The notes beneath the pieces were generated by a model. That model did not search any database, was not told the DNA's origin, and saw only the letters and a program-made list of their open reading frames with translations. A stretch of DNA of 64,000 nucleotides from Alteromonadaceae bacterium. Its GTDB lineage: Bacteria > Pseudomonadota > Gammaproteobacteria > Enterobacterales > Alteromonadaceae. The stretch spans positions 186,001 to 250,000 of the forward strand of contig WKFJ01000014.1 of NCBI GenBank assembly GCA_014872785.1, read 5' to 3'. The first letter of the stretch is position 1; each line of letters opens with the position of its first letter. Position numbers and translations under genes: made by a program. Shown in pieces: positions 1 to 8,885 of the stretch.

Positions 1-1
1 G

Positions 2-148
2 GCTTGTAAAATTTTACCTGCATGTAAACTCAAAGGTGCACTAGCACAAGCTACACATGCATTTTTTGAAGTGCTCGCTGGTTTTACACTTGCAGATTTG
101 CTCGCCGGAAAAGAAGACAGTTTGGTGCAAATTCTGGAGCTGAGTTAA
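2..148 (+). CDS. C-terminal fragment of an unidentified protein
   Basis: An open frame enters from the left edge and stops with TAA at 146-148, giving about 48 residues that end in LVQILELS. The fragment has two cysteines in a CKILPACK-like segment, then an Ala/Phe/Leu-rich stretch that could be helical. I do not recognise the family. It runs towards xylR, which is on the other strand, with 42 bases between the two stops. It could be the tail of a longer gene or a chance open frame at the edge. Confidence 0.4.
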   Translation, partial: ACKILPACKLKGALAQATHAFFEVLAGFTLADLLAGKEDSLVQILELS

Positions 149-190
149 CAGCGATAATTACACCAAACTGAGCAACTGCAATTATTAGGA

Positions 191-1384
191 TTAAAAATTT
201 ACTACGCGCGGTTCATTGTTGTGAAGCGATTCACGGTAGGCTTTTGGCGTTTGGTTAAAGTGTTTCTTAAACACCGCGTACATGTATTGCAGCGAAGGAT
301 AACCACAAATATTGGCAATCTCGGTTGGCGCCACGCTGGTCTCTTCCAACATTTTGCAGGCTCTAGAGAGCTTTTCATTGTGAATTTCGGTATGAATACT
401 GTGTCCGCGCTCTGCCTGAAAACGCTGCTCTAAATTAGAACGAGATATCCCCACATAGTCGGTAACTTGATCCACCTTTATACCTTTGGTGGCGTACTGA
501 CGAATAAAGTGCATTGCTTGAATGACATGGGCATCTTTAAGCGATTTAAAATCGGTAGACTGTCTGCTTGCCACACCCACTGGTGGGATCAAAATTTTCT
601 TGTTGCCAATACTGATATTGTTAAGTTGTTTGTGCAGTAGCTTCGCTGCGCGATAACCCATTTCGAAGCAACCCTGAGTCACTGAACTTAAGCTTATTCG
701 GCTTAAGTGTCGGGCAATATCATCGTCATCAATGCCTATCACTGAAATACGATCCGGTACTTCAATGCCTAAGTGATCACAGGCCTGCAAAATATGACGT
801 GCGCGTGAATCTGTCACTGCAATGATGCCAATCGGAGTTGGCAAGTTTTGGATCCAGTCTGTTAGACGATTCATTGCGTATTGCCAGGTTTCCGGATGCG
901 TTGTATGGCCGCGGTACACCTGACACTCATAGCCTTCTTCTTTGGTGATTTTGAGCAGGGCGTTTTCCCGTTCGCGAGCCCAGCGGTGATTTTCATCTAG
1001 CGGCACGCCGTAGTAGGCAAACCGCTCGATGCCTCTGTGGCGTAAATGTTCATAAGCAGCGCGCACAATGGCTTCGTTATCTGTAGCGATGTATGGGGCA
1101 TTGGGGTAATCCTCTGCGTTTTGATAAGAGCCGCCAACCCCAACGACGGGCACAGGGCTATTTTCTAACGCTTGTTGAATATCAATGTCGTCAAAGTCTG
1201 CAATAATGCCGTCGCCTGCCCATTCCTGTATGTTTTCAAGACGACACAAAAAGTCTTCCTCTAGATAGATATCCCAATCTACTTTGGATGATTGTAGGTA
1301 ATGTCCAATACCTTCGATAACTTGTCTGTCATAAACTTTATTTGCGTTAAACAACAACGTAATACTGTGTCTCGCGTCAAACAT
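191..1384 (-). CDS. xylR: Xylose operon regulator XylR, AraC family
   Basis: A 397-residue regulator, close to the length of E. coli XylR (392). The first ~270 residues look like a LacI-type periplasmic-binding-protein fold (ITLLFNANKVYDRQVIEGIG at the start; VIGIDDDDIARHLS later), which in XylR senses D-xylose. The last ~100 residues are an AraC-type double helix-turn-helix (DYVGISRSNLEQRF, then ANICGYPSLQYMYAVFKKHF, then TPKAYR). It is divergent from xylB with a 251-base gap, so it very probably activates xylB-xylA from that gap when xylose is bound. The fold order and the neighbouring xylose genes make the call firm. Confidence 0.93.
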   Translation of the reverse strand: MFDARHSITLLFNANKVYDRQVIEGIGHYLQSSKVDWDIYLEEDFLCRLENIQEWAGDGIIADFDDIDIQQALENSPVPVVGVGGSYQNAEDYPNAPYIATDNEAIVRAAYEHLRHRGIERFAYYGVPLDENHRWARERENALLKITKEEGYECQVYRGHTTHPETWQYAMNRLTDWIQNLPTPIGIIAVTDSRARHILQACDHLGIEVPDRISVIGIDDDDIARHLSRISLSSVTQGCFEMGYRAAKLLHKQLNNISIGNKKILIPPVGVASRQSTDFKSLKDAHVIQAMHFIRQYATKGIKVDQVTDYVGISRSNLEQRFQAERGHSIHTEIHNEKLSRACKMLEETSVAPTEIANICGYPSLQYMYAVFKKHFNQTPKAYRESLHNNEPRVVNF

Positions 1385-1635
1385 AATAACCTCTATACTT
1401 TGAAAGCATGGCTGTTACTGCTGCAGATAACTGCAGCCAGAACAACACTTGCTTATATGCCCAAACTTACTATTTATGTTTTTTTGTTTTTGTTTGCAGG
1501 CCAATTATAGTGGGAGTTTAGCGTCTATCTTTACAAATAATTAACAATGCTTTTATGAAATTTCGTAATTGTTGTTATGAATTCGAAAAGTGACAATTTA
1601 GCCATTGCAGTAAACAACATTTTGGTTAAGCATTC
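1385..1635. promoter_or_regulatory. xylR-xylB divergent control region
   Basis: This 251-base AT-rich gap separates two divergent genes, so it must hold promoters for both. XylR binding is expected here from what is known of AraC-type XylR. I see T-rich tracts near 1480-1500 and related strings tgaaatttcg (about 1556) and tgaattcga (about 1577) that might be half-sites, but I cannot name -35/-10 boxes with confidence. The ribosome binding site of xylB is weak. Confidence 0.5.
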
Positions 1636-3090
1636 ATGTATTTAGGAATTGATTTAGGTACTTCCGGTTTAAAAGCCATTTTAATGTCAGGGACGGGAGA
1701 TATTTCTCATAGTGTGACTGAGCCTCTTAGCGTGTCTCGACCCAAAACTTTGTGGTCAGAACAAAACCCAGAGGACTGGTGGTTAGCGCTCGATAGCGCG
1801 ATGCGCTCGCTGGGTGAGCAAACAGACTTGACGCAAATACAAGCCATTGGTTTGTCAGGGCAAATGCACGGTGCAACATTATTAGATGCCGACGGCCAAA
1901 TATTGCGTCCCGCTATTTTGTGGAATGATGGGCGCTGTGCGTCGCAGTGTGAACAAATTGAACGTGAAGTGCCTAAAGCACGCGAGATTACCGGCAATAT
2001 TGTGATGCCCGGATTTACTGCGCCAAAGCTTTTGTGGGTGAAACAGAATGAACCTGAGTGCTTTGACAAAATAGCGAAAGTGCTTCTACCTAAAGACTAT
2101 TTGCGTTATCGATTAAGTGGTGATTTTGCCGCTGATATGTCAGACGCGGCGGGCACCGCATGGTTAAATGTAGAAACTCGCACGTGGGATGACGCCTTGT
2201 TAAATGCTTGTGGTTTAACCGAAGCGCAAATGCCTACGTTGTTTGAGGGCTGCCAAGTAACAGGCATGTTGTCAGAAGAACTTGCAGAATCCTGGGGGAT
2301 GAAGGGGGTACCTATTGTTGCTGGAGCAGGCGACAATGCCGCAGGAGCCATTGGGGTGGGGCTTGTTGAATCGGGGCAGGCAATGCTGTCACTGGGTACA
2401 TCGGGAGTGTATTTTGCAGTTTCTGATGGCTTTTCCAGTAATCCTGATTCGGCGGTACATAGTTTTTGCCATGCACTGCCCAACAAGTGGCATTTGATGT
2501 CGGTTGTATTAAGTGCAGCTAATTGCTTGCAGTGGTTTGCCGATAGCATTGCGAAACAGCCCTTAACAGAGCTTTTGCAGCAGCTCGAACAGACGGATAT
2601 TGATGAGGCTAGCACGCCTTATTTTCTACCTTATTTATCAGGTGAACGCACGCCTCACAACAATCCCAACGCGCAAGGTGTGTTCTTTGGTATGACTCAT
2701 GAGACCACTAACTTACATTTATTGCATGCCGTTATGGAAGGTGTCAGTTTCGCCTTTAAGGACGGTGCAACGGCCTTGCATCAAGCAGCGGGTGTGCCTA
2801 ACAGTATTACCTTAATTGGCGGTGGCAGCCGCAGTAGTTATTGGCGTCAATTGCTTTCAGATGTGCTGGATTTGCCGCTTGAATGTCGTGAAGGTGGGGA
2901 AGTGGGGCCAGCATTAGGTGCAGCGCGTCTGGCCATGCTGAGTCAAAAGACAGAGTTAACCTTATTAGACGTTTGCCCAGTGCCGCCACTTAAAGAAATT
3001 CATCAACCGAATATACAAAGAAACGCACTTTTCAATAAACGTTATGAGACTTTCCGTAAGCTATATGAACAACTTCAAGATTTGTTTTGA
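1636..3090 (+). CDS. xylB: Xylulokinase XylB
   Basis: A 484-residue FGGY-family sugar kinase, matching XylB of E. coli in length. It phosphorylates D-xylulose to D-xylulose 5-phosphate in the cytoplasm with ATP, feeding the pentose phosphate pathway. Seen in the sequence: N-terminal phosphate loop YLGIDLGTSGLKAI, substrate-region motif SGQMHGATLLD, the GAGDNAAGAIG segment around residue 230 with the expected catalytic Asp, and the C-terminal ATP-site region ITLIGGGSRSSYWRQ. It is followed by xylA after 114 bases on the same strand and faces xylR. Its order, kinase before isomerase, is the reverse of E. coli xylAB. Confidence 0.95.
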   Translation: MYLGIDLGTSGLKAILMSGTGDISHSVTEPLSVSRPKTLWSEQNPEDWWLALDSAMRSLGEQTDLTQIQAIGLSGQMHGATLLDADGQILRPAILWNDGRCASQCEQIEREVPKAREITGNIVMPGFTAPKLLWVKQNEPECFDKIAKVLLPKDYLRYRLSGDFAADMSDAAGTAWLNVETRTWDDALLNACGLTEAQMPTLFEGCQVTGMLSEELAESWGMKGVPIVAGAGDNAAGAIGVGLVESGQAMLSLGTSGVYFAVSDGFSSNPDSAVHSFCHALPNKWHLMSVVLSAANCLQWFADSIAKQPLTELLQQLEQTDIDEASTPYFLPYLSGERTPHNNPNAQGVFFGMTHETTNLHLLHAVMEGVSFAFKDGATALHQAAGVPNSITLIGGGSRSSYWRQLLSDVLDLPLECREGGEVGPALGAARLAMLSQKTELTLLDVCPVPPLKEIHQPNIQRNALFNKRYETFRKLYEQLQDLF

Positions 3091-3204
3091 TAAATACCGG
3101 AAAAAGCAGAAGTTAGATTGAAAAAATCGTAATTGTGCCATTAACCGATAACTTTCATTATTGAGTTATTAACGGTGACACACGATAAATTGAGAGGAAC
3201 AGTC

Positions 3205-4524
3205 ATGTCGCAGTATTTTGAAAACGTGGATGCTATTCAGTACGAAGGCCCACAGAGCAGCAATCCATTGGCGTTTCGCCACTACCAAGCTGACCAAGTT
3301 GTTCTTGGTAAAACGATGGCTGAACATTTACGTTTTGCGGCGTGTTACTGGCACAACTTCTGTTGGGACGGTGCTGACGTGTTTGGCCAAGGCACTTTTG
3401 GACGTCCTTGGTTGCAAGCGGGCGACGCTATGCAGCGCGCTAAAGAAAAAGCAGAAGTCGCCTTTGAATTCTTCAAAAAATTGGGCGTTGAGTACTATAC
3501 GTTCCACGATATTGATGTATCACCTGAAGGTAATAGCTTCGCTGACTATCAGCGCAACTTTGGTGAAATGGTCGATACTCTTGCGCAAAAGCAAGAACAA
3601 ACGGGTCTTAAATTGTTGTGGGGTACGGCGAACGTATTCAGTAACCCTCGATACGCTGCTGGTGCCGCGTCCAACCCAGATCCAGAAGTCTTCGCCTACG
3701 CGGCCGGCCAAGTGTGTCACGCGATGGAAGCAACTCACCGTTTAGGTGGTGAGAACTACGTGTTGTGGGGCGGCCGTGAGGGGTACGAAACGTTACTTAA
3801 TACCGATTTGCGTCAAGAGCGTGAACAGCTTGGTCGCTTTATGCAAATGGTGGTCGAACACAAAGAAAAAATTGGCTTTAAAGGCGCTTTGCTTATTGAG
3901 CCAAAACCACAAGAACCCACTAAACACCAGTACGATTATGACACAGCAACCGTGTATGGTTTCTTAAAGCAGTTCGGCCTAGAAAAAGAGTTCAAAGTAA
4001 ACATCGAAGCGAACCATGCCACGCTTGCAGGGCACTCGTTCCAACACGAAATTGCCACCGCGTTTTCACTGGGATTGTTTGGCAGCATAGACGCTAACCG
4101 AGGTGACCCACAGCTAGGCTGGGATACAGATCAATACCCTAACAGCGTGGAAGAAATGACCTTGATCATGTACGAAATTCTAAAATCGGGTGGCTTTACC
4201 ACCGGCGGCATGATGTTCGATACCAAACTGCGTCGTCAAAGTACGGATCCAAATGACCTGTTCTACGGACACATTGGTGCAATGGACACCATTGCGCTTG
4301 GTCTTAAAAAAGCCGCAGCGATGATTGAAAACGACTTCTTATCTGATGCCGTTTCTAAGCGTTATGCAGGCTGGAGTCAGGACTTAGGTAAGCAAATCAT
4401 GAGTGGCAATCAGTCTATCGAGTCGCTTAGCAAGCTAGTCGCAGAAAAAGAACTTGCGCCAACTCACAGCAGTGGGCAGCAAGAACTATTAGAAAACCAA
4501 GTTAACGGTATTTTGTATCCGTAA
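3205..4524 (+). CDS. xylA: Xylose isomerase XylA
   Basis: A 439-residue isomerase that converts D-xylose to D-xylulose with two divalent metal ions; E. coli XylA has 440 residues. Diagnostic segments are [10 protein letters not shown] (catalytic His and metal-side Asp), [30 protein letters not shown] (metal Glu) and HEIATAF followed by [16 protein letters not shown] chose the ATG at 3205 because GAGAGGAAC lies just upstream and the N-terminus then fits the family; an in-frame GTG at 3175 would add ten unlikely residues. It is downstream of xylB and is followed by a clear terminator, so xylB-xylA probably form one transcription unit. Confidence 0.96.
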   Translation: MSQYFENVDAIQYEGPQSSNPLAFRHYQADQVVLGKTMAEHLRFAACYWHNFCWDGADVFGQGTFGRPWLQAGDAMQRAKEKAEVAFEFFKKLGVEYYTFHDIDVSPEGNSFADYQRNFGEMVDTLAQKQEQTGLKLLWGTANVFSNPRYAAGAASNPDPEVFAYAAGQVCHAMEATHRLGGENYVLWGGREGYETLLNTDLRQEREQLGRFMQMVVEHKEKIGFKGALLIEPKPQEPTKHQYDYDTATVYGFLKQFGLEKEFKVNIEANHATLAGHSFQHEIATAFSLGLFGSIDANRGDPQLGWDTDQYPNSVEEMTLIMYEILKSGGFTTGGMMFDTKLRRQSTDPNDLFYGHIGAMDTIALGLKKAAAMIENDFLSDAVSKRYAGWSQDLGKQIMSGNQSIESLSKLVAEKELAPTHSSGQQELLENQVNGILYP

Positions 4525-4551
4525 CAGCTGCTCTAAGGCATGTTAAAATTG

Positions 4552-4581
4552 AAAAAGCCCGCTTGATTGCGGGTTTTTTTG
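4552..4581 (+). terminator. Rho-independent terminator after xylA
   Basis: The arms AAAAAGCCCGC and GCGGGTTTTTTT pair around a short TTGATT loop and end in a T run, 27 bases after the xylA stop. It closes the xylB-xylA unit. Confidence 0.9.
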
Positions 4582-4657
4582 TAAAAGGAGAAATTAAAAG
4601 AATTAAAGCAAAAAACTGCTCAAACAGTTAGTTCAAGTATCTAAATTGAGTGTTCTA

Positions 4658-5581
4658 TCACTCTGGAATATTTGAGGTGGTGTAGCCTTTTATTTTCTTA
4701 AATGCCCTTCTGAAGGATGATTCTGACAAATACCCAAGACTCTCGATGAAGTCTAGCGTAACTCTTTCCCCGTTTTTAATTCGAAGCTCAGCAACATTCA
4801 TACGCCAAGTAGCCAAATAGTTCATAGGTGTATCGCCAACTAAAGAGGTAAATTGTGTTGCAAACGCGGTGCGTGACATGCCAACTTGTTTTCCAAGTGT
4901 TTCTATAGTCCAGGCAACTTCTGGTTGTTGATGGATAAGAGATAAGGCTTTACCTATTTTGGGCTCTTTTAACGCTTTTAACCACCTACCGTGAAAATCA
5001 TCGCCTTTCATTACCCACTGACGGATGGTTTGAATCATAAGAATGTCCACCAGCCGCGTGATTACCGATTCACCACCTAGGAATTTAGCTTCAGCTTCTT
5101 GAAAGATGAGATTTACGATACCCTCCATTACCGAATCGAAAAGATGTTCTTCTCGAGAAACATGAATGTAGATGGGCATATCGTCAATGAGCATATTGCC
5201 TGATGGGTGCTCTATTTTGACGACGCCACACAACACTATTGTCTTGTTCGCATCCTCAACGTTTAATTCGAGTGTCTCGTATAGCTCACTCACTTTTTGC
5301 ACGGGAAGACTATATAAATCTTTAGCCGCTGAATGTTGACTTCCTATTACCTGATGCCCCTTGGTCTTAGGAAAGAATATGACATCACCAGGGTTTAAAC
5401 AGAGTAGGTCATTGTCAAATTTTATCATACAGCTGCCAGACACCAGTATGTGGAACATGCTGGTGTCTTCATATGCTGGGACGTCTACAGCCCAGTCCTG
5501 ACCACCAAATTGAGAGCGACTATAGTAGACGCTCTCCAATTTTAGATAGTGAAAAAGCTCTTCGAATTTTTCTGAGTTCAT
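4658..5581 (-). CDS. AraC-family regulator with cupin sensor domain
   Basis: Starting at the ATG at 5581 gives 307 residues. Residues 1-180 look like a cupin-type sensor (HILVSGSCMIKFDNDLLCLN, then PGDVIFFPKTKGHQVIG), as in AraC regulators with an N-terminal Cupin_6 domain. The C-terminus is the AraC DNA-binding unit (LGKQVGMSRTAFATQF, TPMNYLATWRM, LGYLSESSFRRAFKK). The frame is open for 84 codons further upstream, but that part overlaps the divergent NmrA-like gene and looks non-coding, so I reject the longer start. The 115-base gap to the NmrA-like gene suggests it controls that gene and the DUF4345 gene behind it. The ligand is unknown. Confidence 0.82.
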   Translation of the reverse strand: MNSEKFEELFHYLKLESVYYSRSQFGGQDWAVDVPAYEDTSMFHILVSGSCMIKFDNDLLCLNPGDVIFFPKTKGHQVIGSQHSAAKDLYSLPVQKVSELYETLELNVEDANKTIVLCGVVKIEHPSGNMLIDDMPIYIHVSREEHLFDSVMEGIVNLIFQEAEAKFLGGESVITRLVDILMIQTIRQWVMKGDDFHGRWLKALKEPKIGKALSLIHQQPEVAWTIETLGKQVGMSRTAFATQFTSLVGDTPMNYLATWRMNVAELRIKNGERVTLDFIESLGYLSESSFRRAFKKIKGYTTSNIPE

Positions 5582-5696
5582 AATTTTACGATAATGAACG
5601 ATCTGCACGTATTCAAGTTCTTTCTGACATACATCATCCGGTAACTCCGCCGCATACTGCACATCAAGATCAACTGAAATCAAAACGGAGAAACTT

Positions 5697-6551
5697 ATGG
5701 AACCTAAAATAGCGTTGGTAACGGCGCCAAATAGCAAAACCGGACGCAGAGTGGTTGAGTTGTTGCAAAGCTCTTCTTGCTTGGTTCGTATTGCATCTCG
5801 AAACACACGTATCAAATTTGATTGGGAAGACATGACTACCTGGGAAACAGTGGTTACTGGAGTCGATTGTGCTTACATCATTATTCCTCCTAATCTTGCG
5901 TTTAAGGACATGCCCGAACGACTCAAAATTTTTATGATGCTTTGTGAAGAAAAAAAGGTGGGGCGGATTGTACTGCTTAGTGGGCGTGGTGAAGTCGAAG
6001 CGAACCGTTGTGAAGAAATTGTCCTGGCAAGCAAGATCCCATCGACGATCGTCAAAGCCAGTTGGTTCTCTCAGAACTTTAGTGAAGGGTTCTTTTTAGA
6101 CAGCATTGTTGCAGGTGAGATTTTCATACCTGTAAACGGAGCCAGAGAACCGTTTATTGACGTAAATGATATTGCAGAGGTTGTGTACCTCTCTTTGTTA
6201 GACACGAGTCCGGAGAATCACATCTATGAACTTACTGGGTCTGAACTACTTACCTTTGAAGATATCGCCAGCATATTTAGCCAAACATTGAATTTTGATG
6301 TAAAGGCGACTTATGTGCCACTTGAACCTTATTTGTCGACGTTGCGTAAGCTTGCGTTTTCTGAGGACGAAGTCGATCTAACAAGGTATCTGTTTGAAGA
6401 ATTATTAGATGGCCGAAATAGTTATTTGACCAAAGACGTAAACACTCTTTTGGGAAGGGAGCCTACGTCATTTCGGCGTTACGTTGAGAGTACTAAAAAC
6501 TCAGGTGTCTGGAATCGTTTAACATTGAAGGAGACAAAAAATGCTACTTAA
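5697..6551 (+). CDS. NmrA-like NAD(P)-binding protein
   Basis: A 284-residue atypical short-chain dehydrogenase. The N-terminus ALVTAPNSKTGRRVVELL is the Rossmann loop of NmrA/azoreductase-like proteins, although the usual GATG form reads APNSKTG. Further typical parts are GVDCAYIIIPPN, VGRIVLLSG, STIVKASWFSQNF and the EPFIDVNDIAEVVY motif near residue 160. Such proteins act as NAD(P)H-dependent reductases or as redox sensors; the substrate cannot be read from the sequence. GGAG precedes the ATG. The end overlaps the DUF4345 gene by 11 bases, so they are one operon, probably controlled by the divergent AraC regulator. Confidence 0.8.
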   Translation: MEPKIALVTAPNSKTGRRVVELLQSSSCLVRIASRNTRIKFDWEDMTTWETVVTGVDCAYIIIPPNLAFKDMPERLKIFMMLCEEKKVGRIVLLSGRGEVEANRCEEIVLASKIPSTIVKASWFSQNFSEGFFLDSIVAGEIFIPVNGAREPFIDVNDIAEVVYLSLLDTSPENHIYELTGSELLTFEDIASIFSQTLNFDVKATYVPLEPYLSTLRKLAFSEDEVDLTRYLFEELLDGRNSYLTKDVNTLLGREPTSFRRYVESTKNSGVWNRLTLKETKNAT

Positions 6552-6957
6552 TACTCGTAAAATCTATCTATTTTTAGCCGGCTCTATTTTGTCATTAGTT
6601 GGATTGTATATTGGACTGATGCCGACAGACTATCTCTCCCAGTTTTTTATTGAAACTGACATAAACGTTGCAGTGCTGAGTGAGATGCGAGGTATGGGAG
6701 GCAACTTATTGGTGTTTGGTATTTTTATACTTGGCGGTGCGTTTTTGAAGCGGTTAGAGAGAGTAACGATGATCATCTCTTGTTTAATTTTTGCTTCTTT
6801 TTCATTGTTTAGAGCACTTGGCATAATATTAGATGGTATGCCCGGACAAAGTATTCTATTAGCTTTGATAATTGAAGTTATCTTCGCGCTACTTGCAATA
6901 CCATTGTTACGCAGACCAAAAACCAGTGGTCTCGATTCAATTGCTACCCAAGATTAA
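6541..6957 (+). CDS. DUF4345 family membrane protein
   Basis: A 138-residue protein with four hydrophobic segments (about residues 8-28, 52-67, 77-96 and 105-122), which matches the DUF4345 family of small four-helix membrane proteins. Typical is the LSEMRGMGGNLLVFGIFIL stretch. It has a good ribosome binding site (GGAG, eight bases upstream) inside the end of the NmrA-like gene and is translationally coupled to it. The family function is not known. Confidence 0.75.
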   Translation: MLLNTRKIYLFLAGSILSLVGLYIGLMPTDYLSQFFIETDINVAVLSEMRGMGGNLLVFGIFILGGAFLKRLERVTMIISCLIFASFSLFRALGIILDGMPGQSILLALIIEVIFALLAIPLLRRPKTSGLDSIATQD

Positions 6958-7068
6958 TTAAGCCTAACATAGAGGGAGAGAGCGTTTACCAATTCTTCTC
7001 CCTTCGATTACTTCTAAAACTATAAACTTCATCACCTTATCTTTTGGGTACTTGGCACAGCGAGAACT

Positions 7069-7196
7069 CGTTAATACCGAATTCTCTTTCTCTACAAAAT
7101 AGGTAGGGTAAAATAATCTGGTTAGGATGTGTAAGTTATTGCCATGATTAGAAAAACTTATAAATTATACGAGTTCCTAAAAACTTGATTTTGGAT
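7069..7196. repeat. Dispersed ~130-bp repeat, copy 1
   Basis: This intergenic stretch resembles 37775-37905 over its whole length. Shared blocks in the same order include ACCGAATTCTC, TAGGGTAAAA, AATCT, AAGTTATTG, ATGATT and TTTTGGAT, with substitutions and small gaps between. It stands directly before the rhomboid gene, and the other copy stands before the DUF4238 gene, in the same orientation. I see no open frame in it. It may be a MITE relic or a transcribed element; the sequence does not decide. Confidence 0.7.
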
Positions 7197-7241
7197 TGGC
7201 GAGATTTTTCTGTGGGAAAACGATCCGCCTCAAGGAAGACT

Positions 7242-7856
7242 ATGAATTCAAAACACACACCCATTTTCAGTATCTTGATATGTCTGGCAACAATAACCGT
7301 TTCTCTGTTTGTTGCTTTCCAGATTTCTGGCTCACCGTTTGGTAAATCTAGAATTATATACTTGGCGGATTACGGCGGGGTAACCATAGAAACTTTAAAG
7401 AATTTTGAATTTTGGCGTCTAATCACGTCTCAGCTGGTTCATGTTCATCAAAAACATATGCTTTATAACGTGTTAAGTATTGCATTGTTATGCACTCATA
7501 TAGAACGCAAAGTTGGCTTTTGGTATGTATTTTTAATTTGGCTAGTTGCCGGTTCAATAGGAACTTTGTTCACTACGCAGTTTGGTACGCCCTCTTGGAA
7601 TACGGGGACAGGTTCTTCACAAGCAGCACTTGGCTTTGCAGGTTTTGCACTGTTGCTCTATTCAACGAGATTCAGACGCGATTACTTACTCTTATTCGGT
7701 GTTTTGTTTGCGCTGCTACCGGCAATGTACTTAGATTTTAAAACCGCTGGCTATCCAAAGCCCGGTCACACATTAAGCTTTGTGCTTGGTATCACAATGG
7801 CGATATATTTTGTCTTTGCAAAACACAGTAAAGCGCAGTGTGATGAAAGCCGTTAA
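7242..7856 (+). CDS. Rhomboid-family intramembrane serine protease
   Basis: Starting at the ATG at 7242 (AAGGAAG upstream) gives 204 residues with about six membrane segments. The second segment carries FWRLITSQLVHVHQKHMLYNVLSI, shown here in two parts: FWRLITSQLVHV and QKHMLYNVLSI, the typical rhomboid WR...H..HxxxN region. The catalytic Ser would be in TGTGSSQAALG and the His in KPGHTLSFVLGITMA, placed as in GlpG helices 4 and 6. The usual GxSG is altered to GSSQ, so activity needs proof. An in-frame TTG at 7185 lies inside the upstream repeat and has a worse ribosome binding site. Substrates are unknown. Confidence 0.72.
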   Translation: MNSKHTPIFSILICLATITVSLFVAFQISGSPFGKSRIIYLADYGGVTIETLKNFEFWRLITSQLVHVHQKHMLYNVLSIALLCTHIERKVGFWYVFLIWLVAGSIGTLFTTQFGTPSWNTGTGSSQAALGFAGFALLLYSTRFRRDYLLLFGVLFALLPAMYLDFKTAGYPKPGHTLSFVLGITMAIYFVFAKHSKAQCDESR

Positions 7857-7970
7857 CAAAACGCTACGGCTAACCCCTATTGGATTCGAGCCTATTAACG
7901 CGAGATTATTTCGCCACTAACACGCGAGTAATTTTGTCACATGGTTTTTTAGGTTTTCAGGAGCAACTAC

Positions 7971-8210
7971 ATGGACGATTTAGATGAAGAAACCGGAAAA
8001 GGGTTATTTCGATTACTCAAGTGGATAGTCATTGATATCTTCATTGAAACAGCCGTTTATTGGTATGGCAGACTGTTCCTAAACATTATTTCTTTTGGTC
8101 GATACCCACAGCAAAATGACGAAGCAGAAACCCGATGCATTCTTGCGGGCGTAGTTGCAATTACCCTGACAATAGCGCTTATAATTTATCTTGAGCAAGG
8201 TGAATTATAA
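7971..8210 (+). CDS. Small membrane protein, unknown
   Basis: A 79-residue protein with an acidic N-terminus (MDDLDEETGKG) and two hydrophobic segments, about residues 18-42 and 56-74. CAGGAG precedes the ATG by seven bases. I do not recognise the family. It lies between the rhomboid gene and a secreted SnoaL-like protein, all on the same strand but with gaps of over 100 bases. Confidence 0.6.
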   Translation: MDDLDEETGKGLFRLLKWIVIDIFIETAVYWYGRLFLNIISFGRYPQQNDEAETRCILAGVVAITLTIALIIYLEQGEL

Positions 8211-8319
8211 CAAATCGACATTGTACAAAACTTGCCGACTTTCGTCCTTTCTGTGCAACTTCAGTCTTTAGCGTACTGCGATTGTTTACCCCTACACCTG
8301 TTTGAAAAAGGAGATTGTT

Positions 8320-8778
8320 TTGAAAGGATTTTTTTTATTTTTGTTGTCGTTCTCAGTTTCGTTATCAATTAGTGCTGATGAAACTGATTTGACAGACTTC
8401 GCGAAGTCATACTTTGCCGCTTGGAAGGACACACAAGCACCAGATGCTAAAGCACAGGACATAGAGCGCTATTTGTCGTTCTTACATGAAGATATAGGGC
8501 ATCAACATCTACCATATGATCCTGATGATGCACGTTTGCCGGATGGCAAAAAAAGCATGCGCAGCGGCATGTTATTTTATCTTGGTGCACATACAAGCTA
8601 TGCAGCTGAACTCAAACAGGTTATCCCCGCAAATAATGTTGTTGTAATTACTTACTCAACAAAAAGTAGTGGTATTCACCCCCAAACTAAAGAGCTAATA
8701 CACCAGAGCTACGACACCATGGAAGTGCTAGAAATTGAAGACGGAAAGGTATCTGTCGTAAGGAAATACTCTGAATAG
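8320..8778 (+). CDS. Secreted SnoaL/NTF2-like protein
   Basis: With the TTG at 8320 as start (AAGGAG six bases upstream) this is a 152-residue protein with a signal peptide (MKGFFLFLLSFSVSLSIS, cut near ADE). The mature part has the helix and strand pattern of SnoaL-like/NTF2-like domains: FAKSYFAAWKDTQAP, YLSFLHEDIGHQHLP, DGKKSMRSGM, ending DGKVSVVRKYSE. Members serve as small-molecule enzymes or binding domains; the role here is unknown. A close paralogue is encoded at 29430-29897 and shares LPDGK, MLFYLGAHT and VVRKY-type segments. Confidence 0.7.
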   Translation: MKGFFLFLLSFSVSLSISADETDLTDFAKSYFAAWKDTQAPDAKAQDIERYLSFLHEDIGHQHLPYDPDDARLPDGKKSMRSGMLFYLGAHTSYAAELKQVIPANNVVVITYSTKSSGIHPQTKELIHQSYDTMEVLEIEDGKVSVVRKYSE

Positions 8779-8885
8779 TAGATGCTATAAAGTGAGGCAT
8801 AACAGAGCAGATCGCTAGTTGATTTATCATATCAAGCCTTATATATGTGGTCGTTACGTTAACGCTATGAGCTTTTTACGAGCCA

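Noticed and set aside
3175-3204. Ten extra N-terminal residues for XylA from a GTG start
   Set aside because: The ATG at 3205 has a good ribosome binding site and gives the family length.
5582-5833. Extended N-terminus of the AraC regulator
   Set aside because: It overlaps the start of the divergent NmrA-like gene and does not resemble the family.
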